Source: Cohnella kolymensis
Lineage (GTDB): Bacteria > Bacillota > Bacilli > Paenibacillales > Paenibacillaceae
DNA length: 64,000 nt
Assembly: GCF_000829465.1 (NCBI RefSeq)
Contig: NZ_JXAL01000001.1
Coordinates: forward strand, 682,001-746,000
Direction: 5' to 3'
The position numbers and the translations under genes were made by a program. Of this stretch, positions 7,997-18,437 are shown piece after piece. The notes below the pieces were generated by a model, which searched no databases, had not been told where the DNA came from, and saw nothing but the letters and a program-made list of their open reading frames with translations. Positions within the stretch are counted from its first letter, which is position 1, and every line of letters begins with the position of its first letter.

Positions 7997-9907
7997 TTAT
8001 GGCGTTGACGTTGGCGGAACGCGGTGCAACGTCGCTTGTTCGTATGCATATGCATATTGGATCAAAATACCTTCGTCAAACGGGCGGCCGAGCATTTGCA
8101 ATCCTGCAGGATATTTGTCGTAGCTAAATCCCATAGGCACCGTTAAAGCAGGAAATCCCAGCGGCGGGCTCATCAAGCCGCTGTTGTTGCCGTGCGGGCT
8201 TTCCAAGTCCCCGATCAGCCGCGGCGGATTGCTCCAACTCGGATAAACGATAACATCAATGTCGTAATCCGCCATAGCTTTCAGTACAGCTTCACGGTAT
8301 CTGTCGCGATAGAATTCACCCTTTAGATAGGCAGGATCATCCATGGGAGCGACGTCAACTTTTTGAGCCGCCAACATGCGGTCTTTAATAGAAGGATCAA
8401 ATTTGCCCGACGCGATAATATCATCCAGCGTTTTCATCTTAGCTCCAGTCCCCAGAGACTTCAAATATTCATTCAGCTCGTATTCGAAGGGATTTCCTCC
8501 GCTCGCCTTGCTGCGGATTTCGGTATGATTCGGAATAACGAAAGGATCGACAATGATTGCACCTTGTTTGCGCAAATCTTCGATTGCCTGCTCCATCAAC
8601 TTTTTAATTTCCGGGTCTGTCGTAGGCGTTTCGAAGAATTCCCTTAGGACACCGATTCTCGCTCCCTTTAACCCATCTTTTTTCAAAAAGCTCATGTAGC
8701 TTTCCGGCATATTCCCAATGCTGGCAGCGGTCACGGGATCTTTCGGATCATAACCGGCAATGGCGTCCAAAATAATCGTCGCATCCGTCACCGTTCTTGC
8801 TATCGGACCGCCGATGTCCCGCCCCAGGTTGAGCGGCACGATTCCGTCCCGGCTTGTAAGGCCGATCGTCGACCGGATCCCTACGAGGGAGTTATGGGAA
8901 GACGGACCGCGAATCGAGTTGCCCGTATCCGTTCCAAGACCGGCGGCTCCTAAGTTGGCAGCTACCGAAGCCGCTGTGCCTCCGCTGGAACCTGCCGGCA
9001 CTCGGTCTAACGCATAGGGATTGCGGGTCGTACCTTCGATTGAACTTACGGTTTCATATGGACTGAACGCGAATTCGGCCATATTCGATTTCGCGAGCAC
9101 AATCGCTCCCGCTTCGCGAAGCTTCTTGACTTGGAAGGCATCATCTGGCGGAATCGATCCTGCGAGGGACGCGGACCCCGCGGTGGTTGGCAAATCGAAC
9201 GTGTCGTAGTTGTCTTTTACGATGATTGGGATGCCATGAAGCGGACCCCTGGGGCCTTTTTCGGCCCGTTCTTTATCGAGTGAATCAGCAGTTTCCAAGG
9301 CCTTAGGGTTGACTGTAATTATCGCTTTTAGTGACGGTCCATGGTCGTCATATTTTTCAATCCTATCCAGGTAAATTTGCACAAGTTCCCGAGAAGTAAT
9401 TTTCCCCGACTGCAAAGCTTTCTGCATATCCGAGATCGTCGCTTCGATCAATTTGAACGGTTTTATCCGGTCGTACAGGCGAATCATCAACACCGCAGCT
9501 TGCTCGGTGTTTATTGTATTTCCATAACCGAATTTATCTTTGGATATGCCTGACATCATGCCTGCTTTGACCAAAGCACCGATCGCCGCAGCATACTTGC
9601 TGTTCGACGGAACATCTTTGAACTTTATCGTCGCTTTTGGCAGCTTCAACGCTGTATATAAATACAGGGCCGCATCTTCCCTCTTGAGTGCTTGATCACC
9701 ATTCTTCGCAAGGTTTGGAGCAGCGGCTCCCGCTTTTGAATATGTATCGGTCAGCATTCGTAAGAATTCCGCAGAAGTGATTTGCTTTTTGCCTGGGGTT
9801 TGCTGCCGCCCCGCATCGTTCGCTGGTGAGGCATAAGCCGGTACGAAAGTTGCGAGTAGAAGCAAGGCTGATAACACTGAAAGAAGTCCTTTTCTCCATT
9901 TGATCAT
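7997..9907 (-). CDS. Secreted SLH-domain amidase (amidase signature family)
   Basis: 636 residues, ATG behind GAGAGGAGC. Residues 1-27 form a signal peptide ending AYA-SPA. Residues 40-150 look like S-layer-homology repeats ([28 protein letters not shown]) that would hold the enzyme on the wall. Residues 155-636 are an amidase-signature domain with the Ser-cisSer-Lys triad visible as Lys231 (PIIVKDN), Ser307/308 ([10 protein letters not shown]) and Ser331 ([11 protein letters not shown]). The family hydrolyses amides to acid and ammonia. Two perfect GlnR/TnrA boxes upstream point to nitrogen control, so it probably frees ammonia from outside amides (inference). A terminator follows. Confidence 0.88.
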   Translation of the reverse strand: MIKWRKGLLSVLSALLLLATFVPAYASPANDAGRQQTPGKKQITSAEFLRMLTDTYSKAGAAAPNLAKNGDQALKREDAALYLYTALKLPKATIKFKDVPSNSKYAAAIGALVKAGMMSGISKDKFGYGNTINTEQAAVLMIRLYDRIKPFKLIEATISDMQKALQSGKITSRELVQIYLDRIEKYDDHGPSLKAIITVNPKALETADSLDKERAEKGPRGPLHGIPIIVKDNYDTFDLPTTAGSASLAGSIPPDDAFQVKKLREAGAIVLAKSNMAEFAFSPYETVSSIEGTTRNPYALDRVPAGSSGGTAASVAANLGAAGLGTDTGNSIRGPSSHNSLVGIRSTIGLTSRDGIVPLNLGRDIGGPIARTVTDATIILDAIAGYDPKDPVTAASIGNMPESYMSFLKKDGLKGARIGVLREFFETPTTDPEIKKLMEQAIEDLRKQGAIIVDPFVIPNHTEIRSKASGGNPFEYELNEYLKSLGTGAKMKTLDDIIASGKFDPSIKDRMLAAQKVDVAPMDDPAYLKGEFYRDRYREAVLKAMADYDIDVIVYPSWSNPPRLIGDLESPHGNNSGLMSPPLGFPALTVPMGFSYDKYPAGLQMLGRPFDEGILIQYAYAYEQATLHRVPPTSTP

Positions 9908-9946
9908 GTTGTAGCTCCTCTCCGTATTTAAAAAACAATGAATTAA

Positions 9947-9963
9947 TGTAATATTACCTTACA
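9947..9963. promoter_or_regulatory. GlnR/TnrA box, proximal
   Basis: TGTAATATTACCTTACA fits the consensus TGTNA-N7-TNACA exactly. It lies 40-56 bp before the amidase start, a position typical of a repressing site. Confidence 0.7.
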
Positions 9964-10059
9964 ACCTCCTATAAAAGATGTTTATTTAGTATTAATGTTA
10001 TTAAAACTAACATCTAGATGAGTTAAAGTAAAGTCATATTTAAGATTATCTTAAATTTA

Positions 10060-10076
10060 TGTAAGGTAATATTACA
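10060..10076. promoter_or_regulatory. GlnR/TnrA box, distal
   Basis: TGTAAGGTAATATTACA, again a perfect TGTNA-N7-TNACA, is the exact reverse complement of the proximal box (the match runs over 18 bp). The centres are 113 bp apart. Between them lie AT-rich DNA, a near-palindrome (ATTTAAGATTATCTTAAAT) and an AGATGTT/AACATCT inverted repeat. Confidence 0.7.
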
Positions 10077-10085
10077 TATATCATA

Positions 10086-10124
10086 GAAAAAGCCACATTG
10101 GATGCCATTGGCAACCACTGCGGC
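10086..10124 (-). terminator. Terminator after the small membrane protein gene
   Basis: Read on the minus strand, GCCGCAGTGG pairs with CCAATGTGGC (one mismatch, one G-T) and is followed by TTTTT. Confidence 0.65.
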
Positions 10125-10146
10125 TGGTGCTCTTTGTATAATCTTC

Positions 10147-10464
10147 TCAGTATTTTTTGCCTGCAATGTTATTCCACAATTGAGTAGCTACGCTTGGACC
10201 ATATTCTTGAGGATAGAGCAAAACGGTAAGCACCAATGTCAGTAGTATAATCATGATCCACATTCCAGCTGCACGAGCATAATTCAATCGATGGGCAAAG
10301 ATTATTCCCATGGTTGTGATGGTCGTATTTACAACGAAAATAGACGGTAGCGCAAAGATTCTAGCTATTCCTGTGTTTGGGAAATGTTTAATTAAAAAGA
10401 AATATAAAATGCAGCTTGGTATAACAGCACCTAGTACTTTCAAAAGGTTGATACCGGTTTTCAT
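10147..10464 (-). CDS. Hypothetical three-helix membrane protein
   Basis: 105 residues, ATG behind GAAAGGACAC. Three hydrophobic helices lie at residues 7-26, 38-57 and 66-86, with short polar ends. No family was recognised. It is a monocistronic unit between its own terminator and the HPr-like gene's terminator. Confidence 0.55.
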   Translation of the reverse strand: MKTGINLLKVLGAVIPSCILYFFLIKHFPNTGIARIFALPSIFVVNTTITTMGIIFAHRLNYARAAGMWIMIILLTLVLTVLLYPQEYGPSVATQLWNNIAGKKY

Positions 10465-10561
10465 CTTCAGTGTCCTTTCTCAAACGCACCTGTTTAGCCA
10501 GCGCTGTTTTTATTCGTTAGAATAAGTCATTTTCCTCTTATGCAGCATATGAGTTGATAGC

Positions 10562-10593
10562 AAAAAAAACACTGACCTTGTTTGGTCAGTGTT
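10562..10593 (-). terminator. Terminator of the glycerol/dihydroxyacetone operon
   Basis: Perfect 10-bp stem AACACTGACC/GGTCAGTGTT followed on the minus strand by eight T. The stop codon of the HPr-like gene lies inside the stem. The same 10-bp stem with another loop ends ssrA and occurs in the repeat at 29097-29308. Confidence 0.9.
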
Positions 10594-10840
10594 CCAGGAA
10601 ACGCTCAATCGCGGCCGCCGCTTGCTGAGCGTCGTGGCCGTCAATGACCACCTTTACCCGCTCACCCTGTTTCAATGAAAGCTTCATTAATTGAATGATG
10701 CTTTTGCCGTCAATATGTCTGTCTTTATAGACGAAGACGATGCTGCTCTCATATGCTTTCAGTTGTTTTACCAGATTGCCGGCCGGCCTTGCATGCAAAC
10801 CGTCCGCTCTGTTCACGATCAAATCCTTCTCTACTTTCAT
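10586..10840 (-). CDS. HPr-like phosphocarrier of the dihydroxyacetone PTS
   Basis: 84 residues, the size of HPr. The phospho-acceptor motif GLHARPA places the active His at residue 16, and the Ser-46 region is present as DGKSIIQLMKLSLKQGE. As the last gene behind dhaK-dhaL-dhaM and an EI gene, it most likely passes phosphate from that EI to DhaM. It is clearly distinct from the second HPr at 47947. Whether HPr kinase uses its Ser is not known from sequence. Confidence 0.82.
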   Translation of the reverse strand: MKVEKDLIVNRADGLHARPAGNLVKQLKAYESSIVFVYKDRHIDGKSIIQLMKLSLKQGERVKVVIDGHDAQQAAAAIERFLEH

Positions 10841-10850
10841 CCTTTATCCC

Positions 10851-11246
10851 TCAGATCATCTTTTCCTGACACCTGGCTGCTTGGGCTGCCTGCCATACTT
10901 CATCCAAGCTGCCGCCGCACCCGGATTCGATGACAGCCGCATAAGCGCCTTCCACCAGCGGTGCATCCGCGATTTTCACTTGCCGCTGATCCCCTAACCA
11001 TTCAAGAGCGAGTTCGGCATTCATGCAGGCGCTGCCTAAATCGAATAACAGAATTGCACCTTTTTCCGACCGCACGGTTTCAACAGCTGCTTTTATTTTG
11101 ATTGCGCTAGTACCGATTTCGTTATCTTCAGCGCCTCCGGCAATGGCAACCGGCACTTCCGGCTCTATTTGCGAAATAAGTTTTTGTAATCCATACACCA
11201 GGTCAACGCTGTGCGACACCAGCACCAGCCCGACATAGCGGCTCAT
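10851..11246 (-). CDS. dhaM: Dihydroxyacetone kinase phosphotransfer subunit DhaM
   Basis: 131 residues, a single EIIA-mannose-type domain without the HPr and EI-like extensions of the E. coli protein. The phospho-His lies in LVLVSHS near residue 11. The GGAEDNEIGTSAIKI loop and LLFDLGSACMNAELAL motif fit DhaM. It receives phosphate from HPr and rephosphorylates ADP bound to DhaL. Its ATG overlaps the dhaL stop (ATGA), so translation is coupled. Confidence 0.92.
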   Translation of the reverse strand: MSRYVGLVLVSHSVDLVYGLQKLISQIEPEVPVAIAGGAEDNEIGTSAIKIKAAVETVRSEKGAILLFDLGSACMNAELALEWLGDQRQVKIADAPLVEGAYAAVIESGCGGSLDEVWQAAQAARCQEKMI

Positions 11247-11875
11247 ACCGCCCGATTCCCATCCGCAAGAGTTTGAAATAAAGCTTCGAATAAATACGCG
11301 GACGAAACGGCGCCGGGATCGAGATGGCCGATGGAACGTTCGCCCAGATAGGAAGCACGGCCTTTGGTCGCCTTTAAGTCTTTGGTTTTCTCAGCGTGTT
11401 CCCAACAATGATCGATGGCTTTTGCCCAATCCGTGTTTTCTCCGTTTTCCGTCAAATAAGAAGCGACGGGCGCCCACACATCAAGCACGGTTTTGTTCCC
11501 TTCCTCCGACTTTCCGAGCGACTTAATCGCCGCAATGCCTTGGTGGAGAAACTGTGAGAACTCAGCAATAGTAATCTCCTGCCGTCCTTTTAACGCAGCC
11601 CCGCCTTTAACGAAAGCAATGCCATAGATGGGGCCTGAGGCGCCGCCCACCTTTTGAATTAAAGTGCTGCCGACTGCGTTAAACAATTGACCGACATCAT
11701 CGTATTCGGTTGATTGAATCCTGCTCGTCACTTCCTGAAATCCGCGGGACAAATTGATCCCGTGATCTCCGTCTCCAATGGCCTGATCCAATTCGGTCAA
11801 ATAACTTTTTTGCTGCAGAATGCGTTGAGACGCCGTTTCGAGCCATAAGACAAGCTGCTTGATTGTAATAGCCAT
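11243..11875 (-). CDS. dhaL: Dihydroxyacetone kinase ADP-binding subunit DhaL
   Basis: 210 residues. The nucleotide/magnesium site is visible as AIGDGDHGINLSRG near residues 31-44, followed by GGASGPIYG near 78-86 and KGRASYLGERSIGHLDPGA near 170-188. DhaL carries a tightly bound ADP that DhaM rephosphorylates, and passes the phosphate to dihydroxyacetone on DhaK. It sits 6 bp behind dhaK and overlaps dhaM. Confidence 0.94.
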   Translation of the reverse strand: MAITIKQLVLWLETASQRILQQKSYLTELDQAIGDGDHGINLSRGFQEVTSRIQSTEYDDVGQLFNAVGSTLIQKVGGASGPIYGIAFVKGGAALKGRQEITIAEFSQFLHQGIAAIKSLGKSEEGNKTVLDVWAPVASYLTENGENTDWAKAIDHCWEHAEKTKDLKATKGRASYLGERSIGHLDPGAVSSAYLFEALFQTLADGNRAV

Positions 11876-11881
11876 CTTCGC

Positions 11882-12874
11882 CTATTTCCAACCTAATGTG
11901 TCAGCATCGGCATCCAGCAGCTCAGCCAGTTCTTCGTCCAGCCGAAGTACGGAAATCGAACATCCGGCCATTTCCAAAGAAGTCATATATTCGCCGACAT
12001 ACGTTTTATGGACCTGAATTCCTCTACTCTTGAGCGTCTGCCCTACCGTTTTGTTCAGCACATACAGTTCCATTTGCGGCGTGGCGCCCAGGCTGTTGAT
12101 CATGACAGCAACACGGTCCCCTTCTTGTAAGCCCATATCGTTTATAACAAGCGATAATAACTGCGAGGCGACGCTGTCGGCTTCAGCGATCTTGGCCCGG
12201 TGCGTTCCGGGCTCACCATGAATGCCCATCCCGATCTCCATCTCATCTTCCGGTATGGAGAATCCGGGTTTTCCCGCAGCCGGTACTGTGCATGACGTGA
12301 GCGCCATTCCCATACTTCTGACGTTTTCAATGACTTTTAGTGCTACCCGCTCCACATCCTGCAATGATGCGCCATTTTCAGCCTGTGCGCCTGCAATCTT
12401 ATGGACGAACACCGTCCCGGCAATGCCTCGCCGGCCGGTTGTATACGTGCTGTTTTCCACCGCAACATCATCATTCACGATCACTTTGGTTACCTGTATA
12501 CCTTCCGCCTCCGCCAACTCTGCGGCCATCTCGAAATTCATCACGTCGCCCGTATAGTTTTTAATAACCAACAGCACGCCTTCTCCGCTGTCAACCGCTT
12601 TGATCGCTGCGAGAACCTGATCGGGTGTCGGTGAAGTGAATACTTCCCCGCATACCGCGCCATCCAGCATGCCTTTGCCGACATAACCGGCATGGGCCGG
12701 CTCATGGCCGCTGCCGCCGCCGCTCACGAGCGCCACTTTCCCCCGAACCGGAGCATCCGCACGAATGAGCACGCTTGTATCCGGTACATTTTTCAATCTG
12801 TCAGGATGAGCAAGCACGACACCCTCAATCATGTCACGCACTACTTGCTCGGGATGATTAATCAGTTTCTTCAT
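11882..12874 (-). CDS. dhaK: Dihydroxyacetone kinase substrate-binding subunit DhaK
   Basis: 330 residues from ATG 12874, chosen because GAGGAGG lies just upstream and the family start MKKLINHP is there; the frame is open further upstream. GGGSGHEPAHAGYVG near residues 54-68 binds substrate. GMGIHGEPG near 217-225 holds the His that forms a covalent hemiaminal with dihydroxyacetone. The product is DHAP, which enters glycolysis, whose lower enzymes lie at 38-44 kb. Confidence 0.95.
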   Translation of the reverse strand: MKKLINHPEQVVRDMIEGVVLAHPDRLKNVPDTSVLIRADAPVRGKVALVSGGGSGHEPAHAGYVGKGMLDGAVCGEVFTSPTPDQVLAAIKAVDSGEGVLLVIKNYTGDVMNFEMAAELAEAEGIQVTKVIVNDDVAVENSTYTTGRRGIAGTVFVHKIAGAQAENGASLQDVERVALKVIENVRSMGMALTSCTVPAAGKPGFSIPEDEMEIGMGIHGEPGTHRAKIAEADSVASQLLSLVINDMGLQEGDRVAVMINSLGATPQMELYVLNKTVGQTLKSRGIQVHKTYVGEYMTSLEMAGCSISVLRLDEELAELLDADADTLGWK

Positions 12875-12891
12875 CTTAAACGCCTCCTCAT

Positions 12892-14553
12892 TTAGGCTAA
12901 AGCGCCATTTGCGAGTACCTGCGCTGCAATTCGCTGACATTCATCAAAGGTTGTTTGGCTCAAGGCCTCCTTTATCGCAGAGGACCTTGCAGCGCTGATA
13001 CTCAATTTGGTAATGCCCAAGCCGGCAAAAAAAGTCGTAAATCTCGGATTTCCCGCCATTTCTCCGCACACACTTACCGGTACTTGATAGTCCCGGCCTG
13101 CAGACGCTACTCTCGCAATTAACTGCAGGACAGCCGGATGATCCTCGCAATATAAATGAGCAACGAGCGGATTCGTGCGGTCAACGCCCAGCGTGTATTG
13201 TGTTAAATCATTGGTGCCTATACTCACAAAGTCGCAGTGCCCGATGAGAGACTCAATTTGAATGGCGGCGCTTGGAAGCTCCACCATAATTCCGACCGGG
13301 ATATCGGAACGATAAGGATGTCCCTCCAGCTCAAGTTCGCGAATGACATCGTCAAGCAAGCTTTTCGCTCGTACGACTTCTTGAAGCTCACAAATAAAAG
13401 GGAACATAATTTCCATGCGCCCATAAGGGCTGGCTCTCATCAACGCCCTTAAGTGAGTGCGAAAAACGTCAGCATAATAGAGAGAAAGACGGATCCCTCT
13501 GAGACCTAGATAGGGGTTCGTCTCGTCCCTCATCGTAAGCTGAGGAACGGGTTTATCGCCGCCGATGTCGAACGTACGGAAGGTCACCGGCTTTTGTCCT
13601 GCTGTCTGCAGCACTTGCTTAAAATATTCGAATTGGAAATCTTCGCTTGGTAAATCATTTCGCCCATAAAACAAGTACTCCGTGCGAAACAAGCCAATAC
13701 CGTCGAGTTCATACGCTCCAATGTCGTGAGCATCATCCGCTTTGCTTGCATTAGCGAGCAGACTGAAAGGAGTGCCGTCGCGCATACATGCTTTTCTCGT
13801 TCGAAATAATTTCGCAGCATTCATTTTCCTGTTGTACGAGGCTGACTGTTCGTCCAACGATTGCCTGGTTTGGTCGTCCGGTTCAACGATCACAACGCCG
13901 CTTGCCCCGTCTACAATGATTTGGGCACCATGCTCAATTTTATGTATACCGTCTCCCAAACCTAACACGGCAGGTAAACCTAAGGAGCGGACTAGAATCG
14001 CCGCATGTCCGTTACTGCCTCCTTTGCCGGATACGACGGCAGCAACTTGCTTCTGCTGCAGGTATATAATATCGCTCGGATAAAGCTCGTCTGTCAGTAA
14101 GATGGTATCGGAAGGAAACTCCATCTGCTCCATACTGCCTTCTATTACGTTCAGCATGATCTGGGATAAATTCTGAAAGTCAGCGGATCTCTCCCGCATA
14201 TACTCATCCGATAACTCTCCGAATTGGCTAGCAAGGTCTTGAAAGGCTTGCTCGATGCTGTCGTTAAGCGATAATCCTTTATTTTGTAAACCTTTAATCT
14301 GCTCAATCAAATATTCGTCTTCCAATATCAATTGATGCATCTCGAAAATCGATGCTTCGTCCCTGCCCATCGTATATTCCGTTTGCGCCGCCATGTGCCG
14401 CAGTTTTTGTTTTGTTTGTTCCAGTATGTCTTCCAGCTTGCGCGGCGGAAGCGATTCGTTGGAGGTCTTCGATGACAATCGACTGTTTCTTAAGAAGAAA
14501 GCCTTTCCCAGCACAATTCCGTGTGATATCCCTACTCCTTGAAAGGTCAGCAT
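12892..14553 (-). CDS. PTS enzyme I (phosphoenolpyruvate-protein phosphotransferase) dedicated to the dha block
   Basis: 553 residues, slightly shorter than the usual 570-575. N-terminal EI fold, then the phospho-His in GGSNGHAAILVRSLGLPAV near residue 187 (the usual motif is GGxTSHAAI, so the flanking residues differ). The PEP-binding domain shows GIGLFRTEYLF, GTNDLTQYTLGVDR and the active Cys in VSVCGEMAGN. It moves phosphate from PEP to HPr. Lying between glpP and dhaK, it is probably specific to DhaM through the HPr-like protein at 10586. I leave the symbol empty because it need not be the general ptsI. Confidence 0.9.
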   Translation of the reverse strand: MLTFQGVGISHGIVLGKAFFLRNSRLSSKTSNESLPPRKLEDILEQTKQKLRHMAAQTEYTMGRDEASIFEMHQLILEDEYLIEQIKGLQNKGLSLNDSIEQAFQDLASQFGELSDEYMRERSADFQNLSQIMLNVIEGSMEQMEFPSDTILLTDELYPSDIIYLQQKQVAAVVSGKGGSNGHAAILVRSLGLPAVLGLGDGIHKIEHGAQIIVDGASGVVIVEPDDQTRQSLDEQSASYNRKMNAAKLFRTRKACMRDGTPFSLLANASKADDAHDIGAYELDGIGLFRTEYLFYGRNDLPSEDFQFEYFKQVLQTAGQKPVTFRTFDIGGDKPVPQLTMRDETNPYLGLRGIRLSLYYADVFRTHLRALMRASPYGRMEIMFPFICELQEVVRAKSLLDDVIRELELEGHPYRSDIPVGIMVELPSAAIQIESLIGHCDFVSIGTNDLTQYTLGVDRTNPLVAHLYCEDHPAVLQLIARVASAGRDYQVPVSVCGEMAGNPRFTTFFAGLGITKLSISAARSSAIKEALSQTTFDECQRIAAQVLANGALA

Positions 14554-14568
14554 GTCCGTTCATCCGCC

Positions 14569-15108
14569 TTAGCGCCAGAGGTCGACTTTACTGGTAGATA
14601 CGGCGACTGCCCCCGCATCGAAGATTGCCCGCATATTTTCATGGGTTTCAATAAAGCCGCCCATGATGACATCCAAGCCGGTCTCTTGCTTGATCTGCGT
14701 TATTTTAGGAAGAGAGAAGCTAGGCAGCAGCTCCAGATAATCCGGCTGCACCTGTAACGCGGTTCTGACGATCGTGTGGATGGAATGGGAATCGATTAAA
14801 AAGCCGCGCTGAATCGCACTGAGACCATATTTTTTAGCATGAAGCAAACTTGAGGTTCGGGTGCTGATCACACCGTCTATTTTGACCGCCTTGGCTAAAA
14901 AACGGATGGACGCCTCATCATCTTTGATTCCCTTTACCATGTCCAGGTGGAGATAGATTTTTTTATCGACCCTTTTAACGGCATCTACGATTCCCTGAAG
15001 TTGAATCAATTCCCCGTCGAGCAGAAAGATGACGTCCTGCGGACATTGCAGCGCGATATCAAACTCCTTAAATCCTCTCACTGCAGGGATAACCAGCTTG
15101 CTTCTCAT
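14569..15108 (-). CDS. glpP: Glycerol uptake operon antiterminator GlpP
   Basis: 179 residues, ATG behind CCGGAGGTC. It has the TIM-barrel features of GlpP: IPAVRG at the start, VIFLLDGELIQLQGIV, IYLHLDMVKGI near residues 51-61, DGVISTRTS, FLIDSHS and a C-terminal VIMGGFIETHENMRAIFDAGAVAVSTS. With glycerol-3-phosphate bound, GlpP lets RNA polymerase pass leader terminators before glpFK and glpD. Hairpins of that kind are present at 19219-19273 and 16829-16868. Confidence 0.93.
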   Translation of the reverse strand: MRSKLVIPAVRGFKEFDIALQCPQDVIFLLDGELIQLQGIVDAVKRVDKKIYLHLDMVKGIKDDEASIRFLAKAVKIDGVISTRTSSLLHAKKYGLSAIQRGFLIDSHSIHTIVRTALQVQPDYLELLPSFSLPKITQIKQETGLDVIMGGFIETHENMRAIFDAGAVAVSTSKVDLWR

Positions 15109-15133
15109 ACCAGACCTCCGGATTACGAATGCA

Positions 15134-16795
15134 CTAGTGAAACGTCACCGCGCTATCATATTCAATGAAAAGCCGCTGCAGTTCATCTGATTTACGCTCC
15201 GACTCCCATTCCAATTTATTGGCGAGTTCATCTGCAACCATCGGGAGTACTTCCTCTATCCTCTGTCGATCGAACAGCAGCATGCCGGTTCGCCGAATGA
15301 GGAAGTCCGTCAAACTGACCGTCATTTCTTCCTGAATGCAATACTGGAGCTCAGCAAAAAGCAGCGCCGTGGCCGGATTCATCTCCGTACCCGTTTCCCT
15401 GAACGAGTGAGAAAGCTCCAATATCTTCTCAGAGTTGGTGCCGAAGCTTCTGACCAAATCGACTAACAATTGCCGGCTTAATTGCTGAGAATGTCTGGCA
15501 GCGAGCTGCTCGATATAGGCAGAGACAGATTCAGGTGACAAGAAATCCCCGCCCGATAATACGATGCGATCGGTATAGCACTTGTTCAATGAAATTTGCT
15601 CTTCTTGCTCTAATTGCTCAGCGACCATATTGACAACGCGTTCCGCCATCTTACGGTAACCTGTGAGTTTACCGCCGGCGATCGTAATGAGTCCGCTCGG
15701 AGACAGGAAAATTTCATCCTTGCGTGAGAGCTCGGACGGCGATTTGCCGTCTTCGTGAATCAACGGACGCAGTCCGGCCCAGCTGGAGCATATATCGTCC
15801 TGCGACAAATTCAGGGAGGGAAACATACGATTGACGGCGTTAATCAGATAGGCGGCATCCTCTCTCGTCACTCGCGGATGTTCGATAACGCTACGGTAGT
15901 CCGTATCTGTCGTGCCGAAATACGTGCATTTGCCTCGGGGTATGGCAAAAATCATGCGTCCGTCGGGAACATCGAAGTAAACGGACTGCTGAAGCGGAAA
16001 TTTGTCATAAGGTACAACCAGATGTACTCCCTTGGTCAAATGCAGGCTTTTACCCCGTAAAGACCGATCCTTCTCGCGCAGTTCATCCGCCCAAGGTCCG
16101 GCAGCGTTGACCACTCTTTTGGCTGAAAGGTTAAACGTCTTTTGAGTCAGCAAGTCTCTGGCCTCAAACCCTGCGATTTTACCGTCCCGATACAGCAATT
16201 CGGCAGCTTCCGTGTAGTTCACGCACATCGCGCCATACTGCACCGCCGTTTTCATTACCTCGATGGTCAGCCTCGCGTCATCGGTGCGGTACTCAATATA
16301 CAAGCCCCCGCCCTTCAGAATATCGGTGCGCAGCAGCGGCTCGGCTTCACCCGCCTGAGCTTGGCTCAACATGACCCGCCGTTCCTCCCGCTTCACACCT
16401 GCCAATATGTCATACAGCCATAAGCCGAAAGAGGTCGCCAGCTTCCCGTATGTTCCGCCGATGACTAACGGTAAGAGCATTTTCTCCGGAATGACCAAAT
16501 GCGGCGCATTTCTATGCAGAATCGCCCGCTCGCGGCCGACTTCCCGTACAAGCTTCACTTCTCCCTGCTTCAAATAACGCAGTCCGCCGTGTATCAATTT
16601 CGTGGATCTGCTGCTTGTGCCGGCGCCGAAATCCTGTTTCTCCACAAGACCGACGCTCAACCCGCGCGATGCGGCATCGAGAGCGATGCCCGCGCCGGTA
16701 ATTCCTCCTCCGATGACCAGCAAATCAAGAGTCTGCTCCGACATTTTCTCCAAATGGGATAACCTGTCGAACACCGAAAAAGGTAATCGATCCAT
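15134..16795 (-). CDS. glpD: Aerobic glycerol-3-phosphate dehydrogenase
   Basis: 553 residues. The FAD-binding GGGITGAGIALDAASRGL lies near residues 28-45, followed by the GlpD signature RSTKLIHGGLRYLKQGE near 62-78. Other markers are AGPWADELRE, FGTTDTDY and GLRPLIHEDGKSPSELSR. It oxidises glycerol-3-phosphate to DHAP at the membrane and reduces quinone. A long hairpin between glpK and glpD probably gives separate GlpP control. Start ATG 16795 with CTGGAGGCGG upstream. Confidence 0.95.
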   Translation of the reverse strand: MDRLPFSVFDRLSHLEKMSEQTLDLLVIGGGITGAGIALDAASRGLSVGLVEKQDFGAGTSSRSTKLIHGGLRYLKQGEVKLVREVGRERAILHRNAPHLVIPEKMLLPLVIGGTYGKLATSFGLWLYDILAGVKREERRVMLSQAQAGEAEPLLRTDILKGGGLYIEYRTDDARLTIEVMKTAVQYGAMCVNYTEAAELLYRDGKIAGFEARDLLTQKTFNLSAKRVVNAAGPWADELREKDRSLRGKSLHLTKGVHLVVPYDKFPLQQSVYFDVPDGRMIFAIPRGKCTYFGTTDTDYRSVIEHPRVTREDAAYLINAVNRMFPSLNLSQDDICSSWAGLRPLIHEDGKSPSELSRKDEIFLSPSGLITIAGGKLTGYRKMAERVVNMVAEQLEQEEQISLNKCYTDRIVLSGGDFLSPESVSAYIEQLAARHSQQLSRQLLVDLVRSFGTNSEKILELSHSFRETGTEMNPATALLFAELQYCIQEEMTVSLTDFLIRRTGMLLFDRQRIEEVLPMVADELANKLEWESERKSDELQRLFIEYDSAVTFH

Positions 16796-16828
16796 GATGC
16801 TGCCCGCCTCCAGTATCCGGTGTAAAAC

Positions 16829-16868
16829 AACATGCCGCAGATTGAAATTCAGGCATCTGCGGCATGTT
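16829..16868 (-). terminator. glpK-glpD intergenic hairpin, likely GlpP-controlled terminator
   Basis: 14-bp perfect stem AACATGCCGCAGAT/ATCTGCGGCATGTT with a 12-nt loop, then GTTTTAC on the minus strand. The short T run makes termination partial. It lies in the glpD leader, where Bacillus relatives have a GlpP-dependent terminator. Confidence 0.65.
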
Positions 16869-16879
16869 TTCCCGTTTGG

Positions 16880-18412
<1,533 letters not shown>

Positions 18413-18437
18413 TTATTGGCCGAATGGCTTGCTGATT

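Noticed and set aside
9946..10077. A 132-bp element with 18-bp terminal inverted repeats, possibly a MITE
   Set aside because: Both ends fit the GlnR/TnrA consensus exactly, no target-site duplication is visible, and the position before an amidase suits operators.
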